Made by a program: the position numbers and the translations under genes. Shown here in pieces: positions 18,786-27,745 of a stretch of DNA of 64,000 nucleotides; within the stretch, counting starts at the first letter, position 1, and each line of letters begins with the position of its first letter. The stretch is from NCBI GenBank assembly GCA_008690995.1, contig VRMN01000018.1:191892-255891 (forward strand), read 5' to 3'. Source of the DNA: Porphyridium purpureum (lineage: Eukaryota; Rhodophyta; Bangiophyceae; Porphyridiales; Porphyridiaceae). Under the pieces are notes generated by a model that did not search any database, was not told where the DNA came from, and saw only the letters and a list, made by a program, of their open reading frames with translations.

Positions 18786-19647
18786 CGGATGCGTGTGCAG
18801 GCCTTCTGGTTCGACGTTTGAACCTGGCGTTGTGCCTTACACCGTCATTCTCTCCTTTGCGCACTGGCAAACCGTCTTCCCCTGGTCCCCGCAATCCAAC
18901 GCACGCCACAGCCGGCGTTCCTAGAAGCAGACCTATGCCGTGCTTTGCCTCAATGCCACCCGCCGTATCGCAGACTGGCGCAGTGCGCAGAACGCAGTCC
19001 CAGTACACTCCCCAACCTGTCGCGTCGCGCCTTCCACGGCCCGGTTCTGCGATGATTCCAACGAGTGCTGGTCTGCTCCGACCCCCAGTGCGGCGCTCGC
19101 TTCCTAATCACCTGCAACGCCTCTTTCTCCTCCCTCCTTCAGCGTCTGCTTCCCTCGATTCCTTGTCTCCGTCGGTCGTTTCTTCTTCCATGCCACAAAA
19201 CCCGCAAAACTTAAAAACACTGGCACTGAACCTTAAAATAAAATGAAACCCCACAAAACCAAAACCCCAAAAACTGCCGGATGCGCACAGAAGCGCCGTG
19301 TTCCGTTGACGGATGGCTGTAAAAACGCCTGCGTCCCGCCACGCAAAAATGACTCGGTTTCGTCATTTTTCGTCATTTTTCCTTCGGCGCGCTGCGGCAT
19401 CGTGACGTGGTGGCGGTACTGCGCACTGTACTTCTGTAACACGGGGGGTTGTTTAGCGATGATCGAGCGCTCACGACTGTATGGTTCACAGTACCCTGGG
19501 GGTACACTCGATATTTGTGGGAAGTGAGATAAAAGGTGGGTGTGGTGCGGGAGATAAATTGGGTGGCGCGCTGGCCGGTGTGTGGTTTGGGACGGAAGGG
19601 TGAGAGAAGGAGGAGCACACGCGCGCGTCGCGAACACGCAGCTGGCC
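18786..19647. promoter_or_regulatory. Divergent promoter, MYB / amidase
   Basis: This 862-bp gap contains an A/C-rich part (19195-19275), a direct repeat of TTTCGTCATT (about 19357-19380), ACTGTAC at 19425-19431, and a partial relative (TTCACAGTACC) near 19486. No gene was recognised. A frame that crosses the region has no family signature. Confidence 0.45.
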
Positions 19648-21450
19648 ATGGACGCGGATGATATGCAGGACCAGTACTCACTCAAGACGCTGCAGGCGCC
19701 CGTGCTTTCTGGATGGCAGCTCAGATGGTTTGTCAGGCTCGTCGAGACGTTCGAGCTGCCGCTTCGGTTTGTGGTGAGGCGGTCTGGCTTCAACCGCTTG
19801 CTTGAGCTGCAGAGGGACTCCGACCTCGTGCAGATTCCAGTGCATGACGTGCTCGCCGCGCAGCAGGGCAACATGACCGACCAGCAGCGCGCCGACTTTG
19901 TCAAAGAAATGGACGCCGTCTTCTCCGAATTGTTCGAAATGGATTCAGCACGGTCAAGGACCTCTCGCTCTGTGTGGGATTATGTGCAAATGTATCGAGC
20001 GGCGTCGAGCACCCCTCTGCAGGTCGTGGCTGACTTGTTGGACCTTGTCAAGGCGCAGGACCCGCGCCCATTCGACTACGTGGAGCACAAGCACGGTGCC
20101 ACGCCTTGTTCTACCGCGCTAAACTGCTTCTCACAAATTGACGAGGAGCAGGCTTTGGACGCCGCGCGGCAGTCCACAGAGCGATGGCAAAGCGGACACC
20201 CCATTTCGCTGCTGGACGGCGTACCCGTCGCCATCAAGGAATGCTTCAAAGTTCGCAACTATCGCACCACATGTGGACTCGGGAGCGTCAGAAACAGTTC
20301 GCGGTCGCTTGAGCAAGATGACGCTCCACTTGTAGCCGTGCTTCGAGACCTCGGCTGTGTCGTGGTGGGCCTCACCACGATGGACGAAAATGGGCTGGGC
20401 GTGCGCGGGTTTAATGCAAGCTGGGGGCAAGTGCGAAACAGCGTGAACCCTCAATTTGTGTCCGGCGGCTCAAGTGCCGGCAGTGGTGCGTGCGTGGGTG
20501 CAGGGATGTGCCCAATTGCCGTTGGAGTGGACGGAGGCGGTTCGATTCGAATTCCCGCGGGCTTCAACGGCATTGTTGGTGTCAAGCCGACGTATGGCCG
20601 CGTAAATGGGACGGGATGCTTTCCACCTGGAGCGAAGGCGACCTCGCACTCTGGTCCAATGGCGTCGTGCGTCCTTGATGCGGCGCTTGAATTCTACGCC
20701 ATGCTTCTCGCTGGTCCAGACCCAGGGTTGCCTGACCCGCATCCGCAACTGCCCCGTCCCAAGGAACTGCTCGACCTGGTCAAAACAGGGAGCATCAAAT
20801 CGCTCAAGCTAGGCGTCTTTTGGCCGTGGTTTAATGATTGCGCGCCCCAGATTCGCGATGCGTGCGCGGCATTTGTGGAGAAGATGCAGCAAGATGGCGG
20901 GGCCACCGTGATTCCTATCACCATCCCCAACCTAGAGGACATGCGCGTCGCGCACAGCTGCCAAATCATCACCGAGCATGCCTCCAGCCTTGTGGATCAC
21001 GGCCTGGAATCGTTGCGTGATGAAATGGGACTGGACTTTCGCGCGAAACTGCAAGCGGCAATGTATCTGCGGCAGAACCCACAGTTTGTGCGCGGCTCTT
21101 ACGCGATCCGAGCTGACGCCATGGCGCTCTTCCGGAAACTGTTTGAAGACGAGCATCTAGACGCCATCGTGACCCCAACGACTGCTATTTTGCCGCCGCG
21201 CGTACCTTCGAATGTGGTCACTGGGGAGCTGAATGGCCAACTGGATTCACTGATCATGCGGTATGCCTTTGTTGGCAACTTTGTCGGCCTGCCAGCGGGC
21301 ACGGTGAATATCGGTCTGGGACCTGCGCCAGACTGTCTACCGATTGGAATGCAGTTCATGTGCGCGCCTTGGGCAGAAGCAAAGCTGCTCCATCTCATGT
21401 TCTGGTGCGAGCAGCGCGCTCCGCAGCGTGCTCGTGCAGAAGCACCGTAA
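19648..21450 (+). CDS. Amidase-signature hydrolase (FAAH/GatA-like)
   Basis: This 600-residue protein belongs to the amidase signature family, which hydrolyses amides with a Lys-cisSer-Ser triad. The triad can be read as K197 in VAIKECFK, S275 in the SGGSSAGSG loop, and S299 in DGGGSIRIPAG. The last two are exactly 24 residues apart, as in mammalian FAAH (217 and 241). The C-terminal part includes IVTPTTAILPPRVP and FVGNFVGLPAGTVNIG. An N-terminal extension of about 130 residues precedes the catalytic part, which recalls FAAH-type enzymes rather than GatA. The substrate is not determined. ATG at 19648 was chosen because upstream extension needs a GTG start. Confidence 0.88.
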   Translation: MDADDMQDQYSLKTLQAPVLSGWQLRWFVRLVETFELPLRFVVRRSGFNRLLELQRDSDLVQIPVHDVLAAQQGNMTDQQRADFVKEMDAVFSELFEMDSARSRTSRSVWDYVQMYRAASSTPLQVVADLLDLVKAQDPRPFDYVEHKHGATPCSTALNCFSQIDEEQALDAARQSTERWQSGHPISLLDGVPVAIKECFKVRNYRTTCGLGSVRNSSRSLEQDDAPLVAVLRDLGCVVVGLTTMDENGLGVRGFNASWGQVRNSVNPQFVSGGSSAGSGACVGAGMCPIAVGVDGGGSIRIPAGFNGIVGVKPTYGRVNGTGCFPPGAKATSHSGPMASCVLDAALEFYAMLLAGPDPGLPDPHPQLPRPKELLDLVKTGSIKSLKLGVFWPWFNDCAPQIRDACAAFVEKMQQDGGATVIPITIPNLEDMRVAHSCQIITEHASSLVDHGLESLRDEMGLDFRAKLQAAMYLRQNPQFVRGSYAIRADAMALFRKLFEDEHLDAIVTPTTAILPPRVPSNVVTGELNGQLDSLIMRYAFVGNFVGLPAGTVNIGLGPAPDCLPIGMQFMCAPWAEAKLLHLMFWCEQRAPQRARAEAP

Positions 21451-21842
21451 AAAGTGCAACACACAAAAAAATGGTCCATTGACGAAAACTGGCAATGGCA
21501 ATTGTAGTTCGTGAGCATTACGTTTGTATGTGTAAAAGTGGCTTGATAATACATAGTGTGTCCGCATTGCAAACGAATGACAAACCCAATGTGCGCTTTC
21601 GCGCGTAGGGCACCGGCATGACATCTGTCATGCCGGCTTTCCTTTAAAGGGCCGCACCGTGTCGGCGTCTGGACGCGGGTTGCACTGCCATGTTGCGCCG
21701 AGTCGTCGTATTCGCGCGTCCGGGCCCGTCGCGTCGACGAGAACAAAGGCTCGCGAACACACTTCGGTAGCGTCCATGTGCAGTAGGTGATTCCGACCTA
21801 GCACGCCGCCTATACTCCTTTGCGCAGGGCAATAACTTCGCA
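21451..21842. other. Intergenic region with perfect hairpin
   Basis: This 392-bp gap between two plus-strand genes contains a perfect inverted repeat at 21613-21636 (see the separate entry) and the palindrome CCTTTAAAGG at 21641-21650. No GTACAGT motif and no gene were seen. Confidence 0.45.
21613..21636. repeat. Perfect 11-bp inverted repeat with 2-bp spacer
   Basis: The left arm is CCGGCATGACA and the right arm is TGTCATGCCGG, with TC between them. It lies 163 bp after the amidase stop and 207 bp before the glycosyltransferase ATG. It could be a dimer binding site or an RNA hairpin. Confidence 0.85.
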
Positions 21843-24149
21843 ATGAATGCGTTCGTGCAAAGATCGACTGGCGCTTGCGAGAAACCGCAAAAGTCGAATC
21901 TGGTCAAGGCTGTGATATTCACGTTGCTCGCAGGTCTTGTGCTGGTGTGCGTCTTGTACGAACATCATGCGTCACCAGAAGAGCAGGATATTGGGCTCCG
22001 CGCTGGCTCGATGGGTAATCGGAAGTTGCTTTCTATACGTAAGCTGAGCGCTCTACATCCAGAAGCGCTTGCGTCTCGTGGCACCGAAGACGCTCTGAAT
22101 CGAGAGGAGGACTTTACACAAAGGACGCACGTGACTCGTGGCTCGGAAGACGCCCTGAGACGAGCAGATGGCCCCCGTCAGAAGGATCAGGCGCCGCGGG
22201 GCGCAACAGAAACCTTTTCCGTTTCGCCAGCGCTGCGCGAGATTGCTCGGCTCGATCGCGCGAGACAAAGTGTCGAGAAGTATGCAGCGCGCTCGCACGA
22301 GGTTGACACTGAGCCGGAAGCGTTCCAGCCGCAGCTGCATGGCCGCTCGTCCCGGACGCGCTGGCGCCACGAGCATGACGATCAAGCTAGCGGTCTGCAG
22401 TCACACGGCGAAGCTCATCTTTCGTCTCTCTCGACATTGTCTTCGCTTTCCACGGTAAGAGCATCAAGCGTGGCCGCGGCGCAGCACGCTTCCGATTCGG
22501 AACGTGCACATTCACTCGTGGCAGATCAGCCATTTGATGAGCACGGGAACTTTTATCAAGGCAAGAGCGACGAGTCTCGGCTTCCTTCACACTTGAATCT
22601 CGGGCGCCACAAGGTTGGGCAGTCACTGTTGATGCAACAGCATGCTTTGAAAATGCTTGGTAGCAAGGTGGAGATTTGGCGGTACCCAGACGCGCCCGGT
22701 AAGTTTCTGTGTCGTCTGAGCCCACTTGCTCGAACTGGCGATGGAGCGGTCCTGCTGGACGAAGGGTTGGAAATTTATTCAGACATGCTGGCGTCCATCT
22801 GTGGGCTCGACCAGGACGACGTCGAATACGTTCTGCGACAGAGTGGCTCTGGCAAATCGTGGACGGCGACACGCGGCGGGCGAACTCTTGAGCTCGACAC
22901 CACGTACGCCGACTCGGCGGACTTGGCGCAGATCGGCTTGCCGCCGCATGATAGCACGCGTTTCGCACGTTCGGCCGTGGAAATATTGCACCACATGGAC
23001 TTGTTTATTCGACAACGCCTGGAGCGGCTCGTTGACTACCAGTGCATCTCAACGGAGCGAAGCCGATGCATTGGTAGCCGGGGTGAACCGCTGGAAGGCG
23101 GAAGCGTCGAGCATTACACTGATTTTCGGCCGCTCATTTTGCTTCGCTCGATGACCGCAGACGCGGCGTACAACGAATGGATTCCTTCCTTTATACGCAT
23201 GCTTCGAATGTCAGCATTGTCCGAGCGCTTTGATTCTGTGAACGAAGACTACTTGTTCGGTCACCAAATGCTGTCCAAAGGCGCCCTGTTTCGTTCAGGT
23301 CTCTTATCGCACTACGCGGACGACGCCCCTGTTCAACTGGACGCGTCCAACTTCTTTTTCGAGGCGAACCGTATGGATCGCCTGGCACGCTTGCTTGAGG
23401 AGCGTGAGGATCAGGCGGGCACTTGCCACGTGCGCATGCTGGTGCTCAAGTCGAGGAGCACCGATCAGCCAGGGCTGGTCGAGAGAAGCTTAGACGCTTC
23501 TACCGTGCTTGTGCAAAAGCATCTCGAGGCGCCGCTGACACTGGACGCCTCCAGCGTCTTTGTCGAGGACATCACGTACCCCGAACTGGTCAACCTGGCG
23601 GCAAGCGCCGACATTCTTGTCGCTGCACACAATGCCGGTGGTCAGAATGTACTCTTCCAGCGTGCCGACGCAGTGTTTATTGAGATTCTACCATTCGGTT
23701 TTTATCAACATTCCCAGCTGACGAGCGTCGCTGCATCACTGCAAGTGGTGCACGACCGCGTCATGGCCCATCCAGACGATCTTGGCTTTCGCAAGTGCCT
23801 TTCCGAGACCGTTCGAGACGGAAGCATTCGCGCAACAATCGTGGACGGTTGGGTCGAGGAGGTCAACGCCTACTTGACGGCTAGCAAGGATCGCAGCGTC
23901 CAGCAGGCATTCGAAGTCCATCCTCGCGGCCGCAGCTGCGCCGCGCGCCAGCGCCTCGATGTTTCGCCGATCGAGCTTGCCGCACGCATTGTGCGCCACT
24001 CGAGTCGGCTCTGCTCGACACCTGAGCTTGAACAGACCGGGACCATTCCACCTGAGGACGCCACACCCGCGGCTGTCCCCGCGCAGGTAGTTCCAGAAGA
24101 CGGTGCAAGTTCACTGGATGCTCTTACGAAGGAAGCGCTAGCGATTTGA
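21843..24149 (+). CDS. GT61-like type II membrane glycosyltransferase
   Basis: This 768-residue protein starts with a short cytosolic part and one signal anchor (about 22-39, VKAVIFTLLAGLVLVCVLY), the topology of a Golgi enzyme. A variable stem of about 200 residues follows. The C-terminal region contains ITYPELVNLAASADILVAAH, then NAGGQNVLFQRADAVFIEILPFGFY. This resembles the GT61/DUF563 pattern of a helix, D-V-L-V-G-x-H-G-A-G, and a final V-I-E-L-x-P stretch. GT61 enzymes transfer xylose, arabinose or GlcNAc in the secretory pathway. The donor is not predictable here. The stem has near-repeated segments (SRGTEDALNR, TRGSEDALRR, PRGATETFS). The start is a true ATG. Confidence 0.55.
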   Translation: MNAFVQRSTGACEKPQKSNLVKAVIFTLLAGLVLVCVLYEHHASPEEQDIGLRAGSMGNRKLLSIRKLSALHPEALASRGTEDALNREEDFTQRTHVTRGSEDALRRADGPRQKDQAPRGATETFSVSPALREIARLDRARQSVEKYAARSHEVDTEPEAFQPQLHGRSSRTRWRHEHDDQASGLQSHGEAHLSSLSTLSSLSTVRASSVAAAQHASDSERAHSLVADQPFDEHGNFYQGKSDESRLPSHLNLGRHKVGQSLLMQQHALKMLGSKVEIWRYPDAPGKFLCRLSPLARTGDGAVLLDEGLEIYSDMLASICGLDQDDVEYVLRQSGSGKSWTATRGGRTLELDTTYADSADLAQIGLPPHDSTRFARSAVEILHHMDLFIRQRLERLVDYQCISTERSRCIGSRGEPLEGGSVEHYTDFRPLILLRSMTADAAYNEWIPSFIRMLRMSALSERFDSVNEDYLFGHQMLSKGALFRSGLLSHYADDAPVQLDASNFFFEANRMDRLARLLEEREDQAGTCHVRMLVLKSRSTDQPGLVERSLDASTVLVQKHLEAPLTLDASSVFVEDITYPELVNLAASADILVAAHNAGGQNVLFQRADAVFIEILPFGFYQHSQLTSVAASLQVVHDRVMAHPDDLGFRKCLSETVRDGSIRATIVDGWVEEVNAYLTASKDRSVQQAFEVHPRGRSCAARQRLDVSPIELAARIVRHSSRLCSTPELEQTGTIPPEDATPAAVPAQVVPEDGASSLDALTKEALAI

Positions 24150-24359
24150 TAAGAACAGAAAAGTGCAGTTCAAGACAATGGAGAGATCGAAGACTAAGCC
24201 GAACGCCACAATATCCTGTGCATCTCAGAGGTCAAAGTTAAGAGATTTCATCATCTTGGGTCACAAGACCCTTCAGGTGAAGAAATTCAAATGATTGCTC
24301 ATCATCGATGCCGGGTTTCGTATGGCCATGACATAAGAGAACGGACGGCCTTGTCAAAC
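24150..24359. other. Convergent intergenic region
   Basis: A 210-bp gap between the glycosyltransferase and VAP genes. No element was recognised. Confidence 0.35.
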
Positions 24360-25091
24360 TCAAAAAGAAGACTCGCCTCTTGGGATAAATAAAATGATCG
24401 ACATTATACTGAGGAGGAGCATGATGATACACTGCTCGATCGGAATCCCGACCAGCTCACCACCCTCTGCCTTCTTTGCCTCCAGCTCCACCAACTCCTG
24501 TTCGTGCGCCAAGAGAGCGTCGACTTGTTTTTGTACTTTTGCCTTCTCAACTGCCAACCGCTGGAGCCTTTTCTCTATCGCATCAAACTCTTGCTGTGCC
24601 TGAGGATCCAGGTCCGCCCGCGCTGCGCCGGCAAACTCGACTTTTGTGGTGGCCGGCGCAGGCTCCGGTAGCTCTGGTTCTGCCTTTGCCGGCGCTTTCA
24701 GGGCGACGGCCACTTTCTTCGACATGATAAGCTCCGCCGGAATATCCTTCCACGCCTGCCTGATCTGCTCCTCGGTAGCGTCTGCGGGGAGCGAGTCGGG
24801 CGCCTTGACGGCCTGCACCATAAACTTGTGCTTTCTGACATCGATAGCTTCCGGAGCAACACCCACGCCCACCCCCGTCATGCCGAGCACCAGCTCCAGA
24901 CTCTGGCGCGCCTGCAACAACCCTGCGGTGGGGCGCGCCTCGTACTGATCTGGCGCGGTGGTCTTGACCTTGAACAGCACGCGCTCGCGCAGCTGCGACT
25001 CGAGCATCATCCGCGACACCACCTCCTTGCCGCTCGCGTCCAGCTCGAACGTCACCACGTCCGCCGGCGACATCACCACGATGTCGTCCAT
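24360..25091 (-). CDS. VAP (VAMP-associated) ER membrane protein
   Basis: This 243-residue protein has the three-part VAP layout. An MSP domain (about 1-125) starts MDDIVVMSPADVVTFELDAS and includes VLFKVKTTAPDQYEARPTAG. A coiled coil (about 165-212) follows, and a C-terminal membrane anchor (CIIMLLLSIMSIILFI) ends the protein. VAPs sit in the ER membrane and tether it to other organelles by binding FFAT motifs in partner proteins. The start is ATG at 25091; an upstream extension (MWLWWWGA) depends on a non-ATG codon. It is divergent from the FYVE-EHD gene, another membrane-traffic gene. Confidence 0.85.
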   Translation of the reverse strand: MDDIVVMSPADVVTFELDASGKEVVSRMMLESQLRERVLFKVKTTAPDQYEARPTAGLLQARQSLELVLGMTGVGVGVAPEAIDVRKHKFMVQAVKAPDSLPADATEEQIRQAWKDIPAELIMSKKVAVALKAPAKAEPELPEPAPATTKVEFAGAARADLDPQAQQEFDAIEKRLQRLAVEKAKVQKQVDALLAHEQELVELEAKKAEGGELVGIPIEQCIIMLLLSIMSIILFIPRGESSF

Positions 25092-25131
25092 GGCTCCCCA
25101 CCACCACAACCACAACCACCCCTCACTACCC

Positions 25132-25166
<35 letters not shown>

Positions 25167-25499
25167 CTCGCCTCCTTCTCAACCTCCGCCAGTTTTAATC
25201 CACCAGCATGAAATAAATAAATTAAAATAATTTTATGTTTATCACCTTCGCTCACTTTTTTAACGGCGAGTGGAGGTTCAGTTGTTTGAGTTGTTTGGAA
25301 AATCATAAAGGAGGGTTGTTTGTATAGTGTACAGTGATCTTGAGAGGTGGGGAGGAGGGGGGAAAGAGAGAAAGGGGGAAAGGAAGACGTACGTGCAAGG
25401 CGTGGTGCGTGGCTGCTGGTGGTGGGGAGGGGTGGCCCGCCGAGTGTGTGGCGTGTGAGGTGGATGTTGATCGGGTGATTGGATGTGGACAGGAGGAGA
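25092..25499. promoter_or_regulatory. Divergent promoter, VAP / FYVE-EHD
   Basis: This 408-bp gap holds a CT microsatellite (about 25134-25165), an AT-rich core (25200-25270) and GTACAGT at 25329-25335 in the context GTGTACAGTGATC. The same GTACAGTGATC occurs upstream of eS8. Confidence 0.5.
25134..25165. repeat. CT dinucleotide microsatellite
   Basis: A run of about 14 CT dinucleotides just upstream of the VAP start. Confidence 0.9.
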
Positions 25500-27674
25500 A
25501 TGGCATCCGGCCGCCCGGTCGTGAGCAAGGGAAATTCGTTGTTGGAATTCGGGGGCGACGATTTCGTGGATGATCAGGTCATCACGTTCTCGCGCTCGAA
25601 GAAGAACGTGGTCGCAGACACTGCTCCTGCTTCCGTTGCCGCTGGTGCTGGTGACGGTGGCGGAGGTTATGCCGGTGGGAAAGAGAAGAAGGTGAAAAAT
25701 AGCGCCGCGGCTCCGAGGCAGAGTCAGAGTCAGCAGGCAGGGTACTCGGTGGCGTTGGTGGATAGCAAGGGCAGGCCGCTGAAGATGACTTCCGTCGATA
25801 GTGGCGCCGCGCCACAGGGCGTGCCGCTGGAGGCGCTCGTAACTAAATCGAATGGTGGCGGCCCGCAGGCAACACACTGCGCCGGGTGCTCGTCGCCCTT
25901 TTCGTTCAGCAAGTCCAAGCACTTGTGTCGCTCGTGCAACAGCTATTTCTGCTCCAAGTGTTCACCCCACAAGAAGCTCATTCCCTCGCAAGGCGACGTG
26001 CCCGTGCGTGTGTGCGACGTATGTTTCCATGCAGACACCCGTCGCGACAGGATATGCACCGTGTCCTCTACGTCGTACTTCACCGACCCGCAGACGCTCC
26101 ACCGCAAGGAGCGCCACGCTGCTGCCATGGAGGCGCTCAACCGCGTGTACAAGGCCAAGATCAAGCCCATTGAACAGGCGTTCAAGTTTTCGTCCTTTTA
26201 TGCGTCTGAACTGACTGACGGTGATTTCGACTCGCGACCCATGATCCTTCTTGTGGGCCAGTACTCGGTGGGCAAGACGTCATTTATCAAATACTTGTTG
26301 GAGCGCGACTTTCCAGGGCAACGCATAGGGCCCGAACCGACCACCGATCGCTTTCTTGCTATCACCAATGGCCCCGTGGAGCGCGTCGTGCCTGGGAACG
26401 CTGCGGCTGTGGACCCGAATCGGCCCTTCTCTTCATTGACCAAGTTTGGCACCGCCTTTCTCAACCGCTTTGAAGTTTCTGAAATGCCGAGCCCCATCCT
26501 GGACAACGTGACCATGGTAGACACACCTGGCATTTTGTCTGGTGAGAAGCAGCGCGTCGAGCGCGGCTACGAGTTTGAGGATGTAGTTCAGTGGTTCGCG
26601 GAGCGCTCAGACCGCATTTTGATCCTGTTTGATGCGCACAAACTAGATATTTCTGATGAGCTGAAGCGCACGATCGAAGTGCTCAAGCCGCACGAGGACA
26701 AGATCCGCATTGTACTCAACAAAGCGGACTTGGTGGGCCCTCAGCAACTCATGCGCATCTACGGGGCGCTCATGTGGTCGCTTGGTAAAGTGGTGCGTTC
26801 GCCTGAAGTCCTGCGCGTGTACATCGGCTCGTTCTGGGACGAGCCGCTCAACGAGAAGGGCGCTTTGAACTCGACCTTGTTTGAAGCTGAGAAGCAGGAT
26901 CTGCTGTCTGATCTGCGCGCCCTGCCGCGCAATGCCGCCGTTCGGAAAGTGAACGAGCTTATCAAGCGCGCGCGGCTGGCTAAAGTGCATGCGCTGCTTA
27001 TCAACCATTTGCGCGCCAAGATGCCCATGCTGTGGGGCAGCAAGGAAAAGCAAAAGAAGCTGGCGGGCCGGCTGGAGGAAGAGTACCTGAAGGTGCAGAG
27101 GGAACACAACCTCGCGCTTGGCGACTTCCCGAATCCGGAAAAATTTCGCGCCGGGCTGAGCGTACACAACCTGAGCGACTTTCCCAAGCTCAGCAACCGT
27201 CAAATGGACGTCATGGAGGGTGGGCTGAGCAAGGATATTCCCAAGATCATGATGGAATTACAAGAAAGCTCGGACGCGATAGACGACTTTGAGACGGACA
27301 TGATTGGTTCGGTGCGACTTGAAGACAAGTCCAACCCATTTGCCGCCACGCTCGACTACGCGAGCCGCGAGGCATGGGTTGTGGATAGCAACAGCAAAGC
27401 CAAGTGGGACAACTTGTTTTACAGCTTGAGCCCGACCGGGAACCCCAAAGTGCTCTCGGGTACCCAGGCACGCGGCGTCATGCTCAACTCGGGCCTGGCG
27501 AGTGATACGCTGAGGAAGATTTGGGATCTGTCGGACATTGATCAGGACGGCGTGCTGGACGCGGACGAATTTGCGCTCGCCATGCATCTGATATCGATGG
27601 CACGCAACATGGGCGGGGCGTCAGTGCCGGACGAATTGCCTTTGTCTCACATACCGCCTTCCAAAAGATCGTGA
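25500..27674 (+). CDS. FYVE zinc finger - EHD ATPase - EH domain fusion protein
   Basis: This 724-residue protein combines modules not usually joined. A FYVE-type zinc finger at about 125-176 has the Cys pairs CAGC, CRSC, CSKC and CDVC, with KSKHLCRSC in place of the classic RRHHCR core. It is followed by an EHD dynamin-like ATPase with GQYSVGKTSF (P-loop, 253-262), DTPG (switch II) and NKAD. The C-terminus is an EH domain (about 635-715) that includes a calcium-loop-like DIDQDGVLDADEF. EHD proteins tubulate and cut endosomal membranes, EH domains bind NPF motifs, and FYVE fingers bind PI3P. The fusion implies direct PI3P recruitment of the scission ATPase, which is inference. The start is ATG at 25500. 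Confidence 0.92.
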   Translation: MASGRPVVSKGNSLLEFGGDDFVDDQVITFSRSKKNVVADTAPASVAAGAGDGGGGYAGGKEKKVKNSAAAPRQSQSQQAGYSVALVDSKGRPLKMTSVDSGAAPQGVPLEALVTKSNGGGPQATHCAGCSSPFSFSKSKHLCRSCNSYFCSKCSPHKKLIPSQGDVPVRVCDVCFHADTRRDRICTVSSTSYFTDPQTLHRKERHAAAMEALNRVYKAKIKPIEQAFKFSSFYASELTDGDFDSRPMILLVGQYSVGKTSFIKYLLERDFPGQRIGPEPTTDRFLAITNGPVERVVPGNAAAVDPNRPFSSLTKFGTAFLNRFEVSEMPSPILDNVTMVDTPGILSGEKQRVERGYEFEDVVQWFAERSDRILILFDAHKLDISDELKRTIEVLKPHEDKIRIVLNKADLVGPQQLMRIYGALMWSLGKVVRSPEVLRVYIGSFWDEPLNEKGALNSTLFEAEKQDLLSDLRALPRNAAVRKVNELIKRARLAKVHALLINHLRAKMPMLWGSKEKQKKLAGRLEEEYLKVQREHNLALGDFPNPEKFRAGLSVHNLSDFPKLSNRQMDVMEGGLSKDIPKIMMELQESSDAIDDFETDMIGSVRLEDKSNPFAATLDYASREAWVVDSNSKAKWDNLFYSLSPTGNPKVLSGTQARGVMLNSGLASDTLRKIWDLSDIDQDGVLDADEFALAMHLISMARNMGGASVPDELPLSHIPPSKRS

Positions 27675-27745
27675 GATTCTATTGATGGGGATAAGGAAAG
27701 AGAGAAAAGAGCATCCAAACAGAAGCGCGGGTTTTGTTTTCAAAA
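27675..27745. other. Convergent 71-bp gap
   Basis: A short 3'-3' gap between the EHD and helicase genes. No separate element was recognised. Confidence 0.4.

Noticed and set aside
18810-18826. GGTTCGACGTTTGAACC as a tRNA B box or palindromic site
   Set aside because: The arms are only 5 bp, the B-box consensus is not met, and no A box is nearby.
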